Shown piece after piece: positions 1 to 6,693 of a stretch of DNA of 22,074 nucleotides; the first letter of the stretch is position 1, and every line of letters starts with the position of its first letter. The notes beneath the pieces were generated by a model that was not told where the DNA came from, did not search any database, and saw nothing but the letters and a program-made list of their open reading frames with translations. Position numbers and translations under genes: made by a program. Location: positions 1 through 22,074 of the forward strand of contig CAZLSW010000056.1 of the NCBI GenBank assembly GCA_964562375.1. Direction: 5' to 3'. The stretch is from JAJPXC01 sp964562375. Lineage in GTDB: Bacteria > Bacteroidota > Bacteroidia > Bacteroidales > Muribaculaceae.

Positions 1-133
1 TGTAGAGGTCGATGATGTGGATACCGTTGCGCTCCATGAAGATGTAAGGAGCCATGGCAGGATTCCATTTCCTTTTCAAGTGGCCGAAGTGGCAACCTGC
101 CTCAAGAAGTTGGTCAAATGTGGGTGTTGACAT
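1..133 (-). CDS. rpsB: 30S ribosomal protein S2, N-terminal part
   Basis: This is the first 44 codons of ribosomal protein S2, cut by the window edge. The translation opens MSTPTFDQLLEAGCHFGHLK and continues through KWNPAMAPYIF and the segment GIHIIDLY, which is the conserved start of bacterial S2 ('LLEAGVHFGHQ...WNPKM..YIF..RNGIHIIDL'). S2 is a small-subunit protein needed for late 30S assembly and binding of S1 and mRNA. It lies 100 bases downstream of rpsI on the same strand, in the Bacteroidetes order rplM-rpsI-rpsB. No TAnnTTTG promoter box was found in that 100-base spacer, so read-through from the rplM promoter is likely. The ATG at 131-133 is the only sensible start. Confidence 0.96.
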   Translation of the reverse strand, partial: MSTPTFDQLLEAGCHFGHLKRKWNPAMAPYIFMERNGIHIIDLY

Positions 134-233
134 TTTTTGTTTGGTGGTTGTTTACGTTCTTTTTGAATATCAATCGTGGGGTAGGGAACGTGTCCATCGC
201 CGCGATTTAGATGCTAAACACAGATATATAATA

Positions 234-620
234 TTAACGCTTGCTGAACTGGAAGCGCTTGCGAGCCTTGGGCTGGCCGGGCTTCTTGCGCTCAACGACG
301 CGGGGGTCGCGGGTCATGAAGCCTTCCTTGCGCAGGGCGGGCTTGTCCTCGGGATTGATTTTCACCAGGGCGCGGGCGATAGCCAGACGCAGAGCCTCGG
401 CTTGGCCTTTGTAACCGCCACCGTCGAGGTTGACCTTGATGTCGTATTTCTCGGAGCAGTCGAGGGTGGTGAGGGGTTGCTTCACGATGTACTGGAGGAT
501 CGACGAGGGGAAGTATACGTCCAAGGGGCGCTTGTTGATGGTGATCTCACCGTTGCCTTCCTTTACGATCACGCGGGCGATGGCGGCTTTGCGGCGGCCG
601 ATTGCATTTACTGTTTCCAC
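234..620 (-). CDS. rpsI: 30S ribosomal protein S9
   Basis: Ribosomal protein S9 (uS9), 128 residues, the usual length. The N-terminus METVNAIGRRKAAIARV matches the family signature 'GRRK.A.ARV'. The C-terminus carries the basic tail TRDPRVVERKKPGQPKARKRFQFSKR in segments, ending in the invariant Lys-Arg that reaches the P-site tRNA. The start codon at 618-620 is GTG. The next in-frame upstream triplets are GCA, GAA, ATT, ATA and then a TAA stop, so no ATG is available. It follows rplM by 8 bases, and the two are almost always co-transcribed in bacteria. Confidence 0.97.
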   Translation of the reverse strand: METVNAIGRRKAAIARVIVKEGNGEITINKRPLDVYFPSSILQYIVKQPLTTLDCSEKYDIKVNLDGGGYKGQAEALRLAIARALVKINPEDKPALRKEGFMTRDPRVVERKKPGQPKARKRFQFSKR

Positions 621-628
621 TGCTTCAA

Positions 629-1108
629 TTATTTAACTTTGTTGATGTCGATTTGCTTGGGGTTCTGAGCCTCAAAAGGATGCTCGGGACCGTTGAACAC
701 GTGCAGGTTGCCCAGGAGGGTGCGGCCAAGACGGTTCTTGGGGAGCATGCCCTTCATAGCGCGGAGGAACAGGGGGTGGTAACCGGCCTTGATGGTTTTG
801 TTCTTCGACTTGGCCATCAGGCGAGTGGGGGTGGTAGCGCGCTGGCCGCCGGGGTAACCGGTGAACGACAGGTACACTTTGTCATCCCATTTCTTGCCGG
901 TGAGCTTCACCTTGTCGGCGTTGATGATCACTACGTTGTCGCCGCACTCCACGAAGGGGGTGTAGCTTGCTTTGTGCTTGCCGCGCAGGATTTTGGCTAC
1001 CTGCGAGCAAAGACGGCCGAGCACCTGGTCGGTCGCGTCGATTAAAACCCACTCGCGCTCTACCGATTGAGCGTTGGGAGCTTGGGTTTTGTAGCTTAAA
1101 GTATCCAC
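629..1108 (-). CDS. rplM: 50S ribosomal protein L13
   Basis: Ribosomal protein L13 (uL13), 159 residues; the Bacteroidetes form runs somewhat longer than the ~142 of E. coli. Recognisable segments are EWVLIDATDQVLGRLCSQVA, GDNVVIINADKVKLTGKKW, the YTGYPGGQ-like segment (here FTGYPGGQR) and GMLPKNRLGR near the C-terminus. L13 is an early 23S-binding assembly protein. The start at 1106-1108 is GTG, preceded in frame by GAA and then TAA, so it is the only usable start and gives the family's typical MDTLSYKT opening. It is the first gene of the rplM-rpsI-rpsB unit, with a promoter at 1220-1250 and a leader hairpin at 1155-1180. Confidence 0.97.
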   Translation of the reverse strand: MDTLSYKTQAPNAQSVEREWVLIDATDQVLGRLCSQVAKILRGKHKASYTPFVECGDNVVIINADKVKLTGKKWDDKVYLSFTGYPGGQRATTPTRLMAKSKNKTIKAGYHPLFLRAMKGMLPKNRLGRTLLGNLHVFNGPEHPFEAQNPKQIDINKVK

Positions 1109-1154
1109 TTCTTAAATCTTTAATTAATAGTTAATTACAGTTGGCTTTTCACCG

Positions 1155-1180
1155 CAAAACGCTCGGCCAAAAGCGTTTTG
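1155..1180 (-). promoter_or_regulatory. Hairpin in the rplM mRNA leader
   Basis: The arms CAAAACGCT (1155-1163) and AGCGTTTTG (1172-1180) are perfect 9-bp complements around an 8-base loop. The hairpin lies about 47 bases upstream of the rplM start, inside the roughly 105-base transcribed leader set by the promoter at 1220-1250. No U-tract follows on the minus strand, so a simple intrinsic terminator is unlikely. Leaders that bind the encoded ribosomal protein are common for such operons, and an L13 leader has been proposed for Bacteroidia (from memory). Assignment to that class is inference. Confidence 0.5.
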
Positions 1181-1219
1181 TGCTACGGGCCGGGTATTAA
1201 TTTGGATATAATCGGACTG

Positions 1220-1250
1220 CAAAGGTACAACTTTTCCCGCTAATTTACAA
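1220..1250 (-). promoter_or_regulatory. Promoter of rplM-rpsI-rpsB
   Basis: On the minus strand the -7 box TACCTTTG (1220-1227) matches the Bacteroidetes consensus TAnnTTTG exactly. The -33 element TTG (1248-1250) lies 20 bases upstream, the expected spacing for the Bacteroidetes primary sigma factor. Transcription would start near 1215 and give a leader of about 105 bases before the GTG of rplM. Confidence 0.85.
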
Positions 1251-1354
1251 CACTTTCCGAAAATTTTCTTTCCCCGAAATCATTCAACTCCCTGAGCACA
1301 ACCCACTGGAGCCCCAAATGCTCCCATACATCCTAATTACCGAGGGCCGATCCC

Positions 1355-1396
1355 CTAACCACTAACCACTAACCATTAACCACTAACCACTCACCA
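1355..1396. repeat. Heptamer tandem array, (CTAACCA)6
   Basis: Six consecutive 7-bp units on the plus strand read CTAACCA, CTAACCA, CTAACCA, TTAACCA, CTAACCA and CTCACCA, followed by a decayed unit CTCCCTA. The last lies directly on the TAG stop of the outer-membrane gene (1401-1403), so the array is the immediate 3' flank of that gene. The reverse complement, TGGTTAG/GTGGTTA, is the same unit found at 4867-4901. It has no dyad symmetry typical of a terminator. Confidence 0.9.
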
Positions 1397-1400
1397 CTCC

Positions 1401-2750
1401 CTAAAATGCCTCGCCGACGGCGAAGAGGATGCCGGAGGTGTGCTGCCCGAAACCGTAGTCGATGCGAGCGTTGACGTTGTGCTTGATCTCGAAGCGCACC
1501 CCCACGCCGAAGTTGTGGAGCCATTCGGGGCGGATGTCGCGGTTGGTGTAATTGCGTATAGAGGAGAAGACGGTGGCTCCACCTACCCAGGCGGTGAATC
1601 CCAGGCGTCGCCAAACATGCTGTCGCAGTTCGATTTGCGATGCCACCTGGTTGTTGTCGATGTAGGAGCCCATGTAGTAGCCGCGCATGCGTATTCCGTC
1701 GCTGGCCACCATCTCGCGCATGGTCCACGGTGCGTGGGAGGTTTGGATCACCGAGTAGAAATCGTAGGCGAGCACCGAGCCTCGCCATAGCCGCTTGTAC
1801 ACATTAAATATAATAGTGTGTCGGAAGAACGATGCGGGAGCCGAGCCGAAATGCTTCCAGAAAAACATCGGCTTGTAGGCCAAGTGCCACCCTCGGGTGG
1901 GGGTGACGAGGTTGTCGCGGGTGTCAAATTCCATCGACACGCCAAATCCGGTGACGTAATACTGGTGGCGCTCCCCGAGCATGTAGGCCAGATTATCAAT
2001 GTTGCGGGCATCGGTGTAGTCGCAACGCAGTTGAGGACCGAAGTAGAAGATACGGGCCAAGTGGCGGATGTACTCCACTTGGAGGTCGATTTGGCGTCGG
2101 TCGTATTTCGATTTGGGATTCTTGGCTGTCTCCTCGGAATTTAGACCCCAGAAATCGAGACGCTTGCGGTATAATTCAAGTTTGTAGCTGAGGCGTGATT
2201 TTCCATCGGGGAAGATATTGTTGCCCTTAAACGTGAGCACATAGAAGCCGTTGAGGGAGCAATTGATCGACGCAAACACGTCGGAAGGTTGCAGGATGGA
2301 GTCTTGGCGGTTGATACGGTAAAGGCCTGTAGCCATTGCTCCGATGCCGAATGAGGCCTCGCGGGTGTAGCTCGGGGAGAGGCCGAAGCTCATGTCGAAT
2401 CGTTTCTCGTGGGTACGGTCGATGTTGCCGCGAATCAGGGAGGAGAGATATTGGCGGAGCCACGATGGTGTGGGACGTAGCAGCCCGATGGAGTCGGCAT
2501 ATTGGGTTTTGGTGGTAATATGTTCCGGTGGCTGGGCCATGTGAATGCCGGTGACCGAGGTTCCCAGCTCGATTTCTGGGGTGGGGTTGAGAAGCTTGAC
2601 TACCTTGCGCACGGACAAAGCGGAATCCACCACGGCCTCGGTCGTAGGTGGATTCTTGCGCTTTTTTACTTTGGCTGGTTTTCCCGCAGCCAGTGTCGAA
2701 AGGGGTAAAAAGCTGATTATTAATGTGATGAACAGTAGCTTTCGGGTCAT
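1401..2750 (-). CDS. BamA/TamA-family outer membrane beta-barrel protein (no POTRA domains)
   Basis: A 449-residue protein of the Omp85 superfamily, reduced to the barrel. Residues 1-22 form a signal peptide (hydrophobic LLFITLIISFLPLSTLAA), followed by a basic, low-complexity linker to about residue 60. The barrel spans roughly 115-449. DTRDNLVTPTRGW at 276-288 is the classic strand motif of BamA/TamA, and MRGYYMGSY near 355-363 is the conserved RGY loop signature. The chain ends in Phe, as expected for a Bam substrate. BamA itself has five POTRA domains; none fits in the ~110 residues here, so this is a barrel-only relative whose role (assembly factor or simple porin-like barrel) is unknown. 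Its ATG overlaps the ftsH stop by four bases (ATGA), implying translational coupling. Confidence 0.85.
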   Translation of the reverse strand: MTRKLLFITLIISFLPLSTLAAGKPAKVKKRKNPPTTEAVVDSALSVRKVVKLLNPTPEIELGTSVTGIHMAQPPEHITTKTQYADSIGLLRPTPSWLRQYLSSLIRGNIDRTHEKRFDMSFGLSPSYTREASFGIGAMATGLYRINRQDSILQPSDVFASINCSLNGFYVLTFKGNNIFPDGKSRLSYKLELYRKRLDFWGLNSEETAKNPKSKYDRRQIDLQVEYIRHLARIFYFGPQLRCDYTDARNIDNLAYMLGERHQYYVTGFGVSMEFDTRDNLVTPTRGWHLAYKPMFFWKHFGSAPASFFRHTIIFNVYKRLWRGSVLAYDFYSVIQTSHAPWTMREMVASDGIRMRGYYMGSYIDNNQVASQIELRQHVWRRLGFTAWVGGATVFSSIRNYTNRDIRPEWLHNFGVGVRFEIKHNVNARIDYGFGQHTSGILFAVGEAF

Positions 2751-4855
2751 TCCTTATCCTTGTCCTGGGCGGGGGAGAGGTCGTGGGGAATCGGGGGCAT
2801 GTTTTTGGGGTAATTAGGTGTCTCGCTGGGGCTTTCTTGGGGATGATCGGCTGAAGGGGTGGCGACGGTATCGCCGTCCGAGGCCTCAGTTTTAGCGTCC
2901 GATGACTTTTCGGAACCTTCGCTGATGGCTTTTTGGTCCTCTTGATCCTTTCGGGCGGCAAGGATTTCGTCGGTGCGGGATACCCATGGACGTTTGCCGA
3001 AGATTCGCTCCACGTCCTCGGTGAAAATCACCTCGCGGTCGATGAGCACTTGAGCCAATTGGTTGTGTCCGGCGGCATGCTTGAGCAGGATTTCCTTGGC
3101 GCGAGCGTATTGCTCGTTGATGATGCGGAGCACCTCCTCGTCGATTTCGCGTGCGCGCTCGTCGGAGTAGGGCTTGGAGAACCCGTAATCTTGCCCAGTG
3201 GAGTCGTAGTAGGAAAGATTGGGAAGCTTGGGGCTCATGCCGTAGTAAACGACCATGGCGTAGGCTTGCTTGGTGACGCGCTCGAGGTCGTTGGCGGCTC
3301 CTGTGGAGATGCGGCCAAGGAATAGCTCCTCGGCGGCACGTCCGCCCAGGGTGGAGCACATTTCGTCCAAGAGTGCTTGTGTGGGGGTGATTTGTCGCTC
3401 CTCGGGTAGATACCAGGCCGCTCCGAGGGCCTTGCCACGGGGAACGATTGTAACCTTAATGAGGGGATTGGCGTATTGCAGGTGCCAGGAGATTGTGGCA
3501 TGGCCAGCCTCGTGCACGGCGATGGAGCGTTTCTCCTCGTCGGTGGTGATTTTGGTGCGTTTCTCCAATCCGCCGATAATGCGGTCAACGGCATCAATAA
3601 AGTCTTGGCGGTCAACGGCTTTCTTGTTGTGGCGAGCGGCGATAAGGGCAGCTTCGTTGCACACGTTGGCGATATCGGCACCCGAGAATCCCGGGGTTTG
3701 GCGGGCGAGGAGATCGACATCGACCGAGTCGTCGGTCTTGACGTTGCGCAGGTGGACGTTGAAGATGGCCACGCGGTCGTTCAAGTCGGGGAGCTCGACG
3801 TAGATTTGTCGGTCGAAACGGCCGGCGCGAAGCAATGCCTTGTCGAGGATGTCGGCGCGGTTGGTGGCGGCGAGGATGATGACGCCCGAGTTGGTGCCAA
3901 AGCCGTCCATCTCGGTCAACAATTGGTTGAGGGTGTTCTCGCGCTCGTCGTTTGCGCCCATGTTGGGGTTCTTGCCACGGGCGCGGCCCACGGCGTCGAT
4001 TTCGTCGATGAAGACGATACAAGGTGCTTTCTCCTTGGCCTGACGGAAGAGGTCGCGCACACGCGACGCGCCCACGCCCACGAACATCTCCACGAAGTCG
4101 CTACCCGACATCGAGAAGAACGGCACGTTAGCCTCGCCTGCCACAGCCTTGGCTAACAAGGTTTTACCGGTGCCGGGAGGTCCCACAAGCAGGGCGCCCT
4201 TTGGTATTTTGCCGCCGAGGTCGGTATAGCGCTGGGGGTTCTTCAGGAACTCCACAATCTCCTCAATCTCAGTTTTGGCCTCGGAGAGACCTGCCACATC
4301 CTTGAAGGTGACCTTGATAGGGCCGTCCTTGTCGAATATCTGAGCCTTGGATTTGCCCACGTTGAACACGCCACCCGAGCCTCCGTCGCGCCCCGACATG
4401 CGTTTCATCATCCAGAACCAGAACAAGATAATCAGGATCACGGGACCGAATGTCCACAACAGGGAGAACATATCGGAGCTCTTTTCATATTGCACGTCGC
4501 CGGTGAACACGCCCTCGGCTTTCCATTGGTCGATTTGCTTTTGCAGATAGTCGGCCGATGCGATATCGGTGGCGATTCGGGCTTCTTGTCCCGAATCGCG
4601 GGTGTACTGGCTCTCGTGGAACATGTTGGAGGCCATGTCCTCGGTAAGGATACCCTCGGCCACGTTCTTTTTGGAGTTGATGATGATTTTCTTGACGCCG
4701 CCTTCGGTGACGCATTTCTCAAACTGGCTATAGCTTACCTCTTTCGTAATCGAGTTGTTGTCGAGGTAGAACACGCCGAGCAGGAACAGTATCAGGATGG
4801 CGTACATCCAATAGATACTGAATTTTACTGTGGGCTTCTTTTTCAACGGGGGCAT
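2747..4855 (-). CDS. ftsH: ATP-dependent zinc metalloprotease FtsH
   Basis: Membrane-anchored AAA+ protease of 702 residues that degrades misassembled membrane proteins and regulatory substrates. The first transmembrane segment is about 13-30, the periplasmic domain 31-127, and the second transmembrane segment 128-150. The AAA module has Walker A GPPGTGKT (225-232), Walker B VFIDEID (281-287) and the second region of homology TNRADILDKALLRAGRFDR (331-349). The zinc site HEAGH is at 448-452. The last ~60 residues are an acidic, Ser/Pro-rich tail, longer than in E. coli FtsH (about 644 residues) and typical of Bacteroidetes versions. It sits between rsfS and the Omp85 gene. The 126-base spacer to rsfS is entirely repeats, which leaves little room for a separate promoter. 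Confidence 0.98.
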   Translation of the reverse strand: MPPLKKKPTVKFSIYWMYAILILFLLGVFYLDNNSITKEVSYSQFEKCVTEGGVKKIIINSKKNVAEGILTEDMASNMFHESQYTRDSGQEARIATDIASADYLQKQIDQWKAEGVFTGDVQYEKSSDMFSLLWTFGPVILIILFWFWMMKRMSGRDGGSGGVFNVGKSKAQIFDKDGPIKVTFKDVAGLSEAKTEIEEIVEFLKNPQRYTDLGGKIPKGALLVGPPGTGKTLLAKAVAGEANVPFFSMSGSDFVEMFVGVGASRVRDLFRQAKEKAPCIVFIDEIDAVGRARGKNPNMGANDERENTLNQLLTEMDGFGTNSGVIILAATNRADILDKALLRAGRFDRQIYVELPDLNDRVAIFNVHLRNVKTDDSVDVDLLARQTPGFSGADIANVCNEAALIAARHNKKAVDRQDFIDAVDRIIGGLEKRTKITTDEEKRSIAVHEAGHATISWHLQYANPLIKVTIVPRGKALGAAWYLPEERQITPTQALLDEMCSTLGGRAAEELFLGRISTGAANDLERVTKQAYAMVVYYGMSPKLPNLSYYDSTGQDYGFSKPYSDERAREIDEEVLRIINEQYARAKEILLKHAAGHNQLAQVLIDREVIFTEDVERIFGKRPWVSRTDEILAARKDQEDQKAISEGSEKSSDAKTEASDGDTVATPSADHPQESPSETPNYPKNMPPIPHDLSPAQDKDKE

Positions 4856-4866
4856 ATTGGGTGGAA

Positions 4867-4901
4867 GTGGTTAACGGTAAGTGGTGAGTGGTGGCTGGTG
4901 A
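4867..4901. repeat. Heptamer tandem array, degenerate (GTGGTKA)5
   Basis: Five 7-bp units on the plus strand: GTGGTTA, ACGGTAA, GTGGTGA, GTGGTGG and CTGGTGA. They sit 11 bases upstream of the ftsH start. The unit equals the reverse complement of the array at 1355-1396, so the same heptamer family flanks this operon at both its interior and its end, in opposite orientation. The array runs straight into the 40-bp repeat at 4896. Confidence 0.8.
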
Positions 4902-4974
4902 GTGACCGCCGCGGCAAACCGCGGGGCACGGTGGGTGGTGAGTGACCGCCGCGGCAAACCGCGGGGCACGGTGG
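4896..4974. repeat. Two tandem copies of a GC-rich palindromic repeat, 40-bp period
   Basis: Bases 4896-4934 and 4936-4974 are identical over 39 positions, giving a 40-bp period. Each copy holds CCGCGG-CAAA-CCGCGG, an inverted repeat able to form a 6-bp GC hairpin with a CAAA loop (or a longer structure between copies). The second copy ends 7 bases before the rsfS stop codon (4982). A diverged third copy is at 12782-12811. Its hairpin core and dispersal resemble REP/BIME-type elements of other bacteria, but no known family name is claimed. Confidence 0.9.
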
Positions 4975-4981
4975 CGGGGGT

Positions 4982-5341
4982 TTAGTCGAGGTCGGGGATT
5001 TCGGTGATGACGGCGTCGCTCCACAGGTCCTCGAGGTCGTAAAGCTGGCGGAACTCGGGCTGGAACACATGCACCAGGGTGTCGCCGTAGTCGATGACAA
5101 TCCATTGGGCGTTGCGGTAGCCGTCGTAGTTGTAGGGCTTTTGGCCAGAGTGTTCTTGGACATATTCGCGCACGGAATCGGCGATGGCCGACACTTGCAT
5201 GTTGCTTTGTCCTTGGCATATGATGAATCGGCGCACAGGTGCGCTTTCGATAGCGTCAAGGTCCACCACGGTGATGTCGCGGCCCTTGCGCTCTTGGATT
5301 CCCTCGATAATCAATTGCTTAAGATCAGCTTCTTTCGTCAT
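4982..5341 (-). CDS. rsfS: Ribosomal silencing factor RsfS
   Basis: A 119-residue protein of the RsfS/Iojap (DUF143) family, which binds L14 on the 50S subunit and blocks joining with 30S when nutrients are short. The core signature is visible: residues DITVVDLDAI, then FIICQGQSNMQVSAIAD, WIVIDYGDTLVHVFQP and YDLEDLWSDA. The ATG at 5339-5341 (MTKEADLK) is preferred. A longer in-frame version would begin at 5401, adding 20 non-conserved residues and overlapping the promoter box at 5369-5376. It precedes ftsH, the usual Bacteroidetes neighbour. Confidence 0.94.
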   Translation of the reverse strand: MTKEADLKQLIIEGIQERKGRDITVVDLDAIESAPVRRFIICQGQSNMQVSAIADSVREYVQEHSGQKPYNYDGYRNAQWIVIDYGDTLVHVFQPEFRQLYDLEDLWSDAVITEIPDLD

Positions 5342-5368
5342 TGTGAGTTGAAACGTGGTTTTAACGTG

Positions 5369-5401
5369 CAAAGTTAATGAATTTTTTCGGAATAGCGGCA
5401 A
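5369..5401 (-). promoter_or_regulatory. Candidate promoter of rsfS-ftsH-Omp85 operon
   Basis: The minus strand carries a perfect -7 box TAACTTTG at 5369-5376. A TTG lies at 5399-5401, 22 bases upstream, slightly beyond the usual 19-21. Transcription would begin near 5364, about 23 bases before the rsfS ATG. The -7 box is convincing; the -33 spacing is the weak point. Confidence 0.6.
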
Positions 5402-5444
5402 GTGCTATATCTTAGTAACAACTACCAAGTAAAAAAGGTTAAAA

Positions 5445-6674
5445 TTATTCGTATCGGATGGCGGTGGTGGGGGAGACGCGGGAGGCGGCCGTGGCGGGGA
5501 GGAGCAACACGGCGGCTCCGATGATTAGCACGGCAATGTTCAACGCCCCGAGGACAAGCCAGGGGAAGGCGATTGGTACCGCCGTGAGGTAGTAGCTTGC
5601 GGGATCAAGAGGCACTATTTCCCAGAAATATTGTGCGGCGGCTAATCCCATGCCGAGGATGTCGCCTACAATTAGACCGACAACTACGATTCTCAACGTA
5701 AGGTATATAAACACCGATTGAATTTGCGCCGAGGTGGCTCCCATGGCTCGGAGAATGCCAATAGTGCGCACTCGCTCCAAAATGAGGATGAACAGGCATG
5801 AAACGAGGGTAAACACTGCCACGGCTCCCATAAGGATCAGTATCACAACCACATTGGTGTCCAAGAGCGACAGCCAGTTGAAGTAGAGGGCGCCGGTCTC
5901 GAGGGCTGTGGTGACTGTAAGCAGTCGACCTTGAGTGCGGCCTTGGATGTAGGCCTCGTAGAGGTTTTGACTCACTTGCTCGGCCACAGCGTCGATACTG
6001 TCAAAGGGCACTCCAACCAATTCAATGCGGGTGCCTTCTCCTGGCTCTAATCCGCTCACTTTCTGAAGTATAGCCAAAGGGACGAAGCACACGGCCTTGT
6101 CGTAATCGCCAAAGTGGGTGTTGAACACTCCCGCTATACTCATTCGTCTTACCCTGAGACTCTCGCCGTTGAAAAAACAAGCGTCCACCTTGTCGCCGGC
6201 CTTCAGTTGGAGAGCCGCGGCTGAGATGTCGGAGAGCAGGAGCCAATTCTCAGCGTCGTCGGCCGGCATTTCCCCTTGGGTTAACGATGAATGGATGAAT
6301 GTCCAATCATGTTGTGGAGAGTAGGCGCGAAAGTTGATCCCCAGGAAGTTGTCGGGGGTCTTCAAGACTCCAGGCTGGGTGAGCGAAAGAGTGGGGGAGT
6401 ACTCCGGGGCGATGGTCGTAACGAGCTGGAGGTCAGAGTGGTTGACTGGCGAGGGAATGAGGTTGCCCTCATAGTCGTAATTAGTCACGGGAGTTACCGC
6501 CACTGCGGACTCATACCCCAATACCTTGTCGCGAATGCCCTGCTTGAATCCCACGACGATGGTGATGGACAAAATCATAATCACCACGGCGAGAGCCACA
6601 CCCACCGTGCCGAGAACGACGCTCATCTCCCCTTGCAGGCGCATGCGGCGAGCCAGAAACAGGGGAAGATTCAT
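5445..6674 (-). CDS. LolC/LolE-like ABC transporter permease (FtsX/MacB family)
   Basis: A 409-residue inner-membrane permease. It has one N-terminal transmembrane helix (about 19-42, with VVLGTVGVALAVVIMILSI), a periplasmic domain of ~210 residues, and three C-terminal helices. Between the second and third helices lies the FtsX-fold motif ERVRTIGILRAMGATSAQI. The length and 1+3 helix layout match LolC/LolE, which release lipoproteins from the inner membrane with the LolD ATPase. No ATPase gene is adjacent, so the partner must be encoded elsewhere. The start at 6672-6674 (MNLPLFLARRMRLQGE) is chosen because the frame extends upstream to 6860 only as an Arg/Cys-rich shadow of the preceding gene. 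It lies 19 bases after the aminotransferase stop, as third gene behind purT. Confidence 0.87.
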   Translation of the reverse strand: MNLPLFLARRMRLQGEMSVVLGTVGVALAVVIMILSITIVVGFKQGIRDKVLGYESAVAVTPVTNYDYEGNLIPSPVNHSDLQLVTTIAPEYSPTLSLTQPGVLKTPDNFLGINFRAYSPQHDWTFIHSSLTQGEMPADDAENWLLLSDISAAALQLKAGDKVDACFFNGESLRVRRMSIAGVFNTHFGDYDKAVCFVPLAILQKVSGLEPGEGTRIELVGVPFDSIDAVAEQVSQNLYEAYIQGRTQGRLLTVTTALETGALYFNWLSLLDTNVVVILILMGAVAVFTLVSCLFILILERVRTIGILRAMGATSAQIQSVFIYLTLRIVVVGLIVGDILGMGLAAAQYFWEIVPLDPASYYLTAVPIAFPWLVLGALNIAVLIIGAAVLLLPATAASRVSPTTAIRYE

Positions 6675-6693
6675 AGCAGGGCTGAAAATGGGG

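Noticed and set aside
134..233. Separate promoter for rpsB
   Set aside because: No TAnnTTTG box with an upstream TTG was found on the minus strand in this 100-base spacer.
1310..1326. Terminator for the Omp85 operon from GGAGC/GCTCC
   Set aside because: The 5-bp stem exists but no T-run follows it on the minus strand, so it was not listed as a terminator.
4896..4974. CRISPR-like direct repeats
   Set aside because: Only two copies in direct tandem without spacers, and no cas genes nearby. The hairpin core fits a REP-like repeat better.
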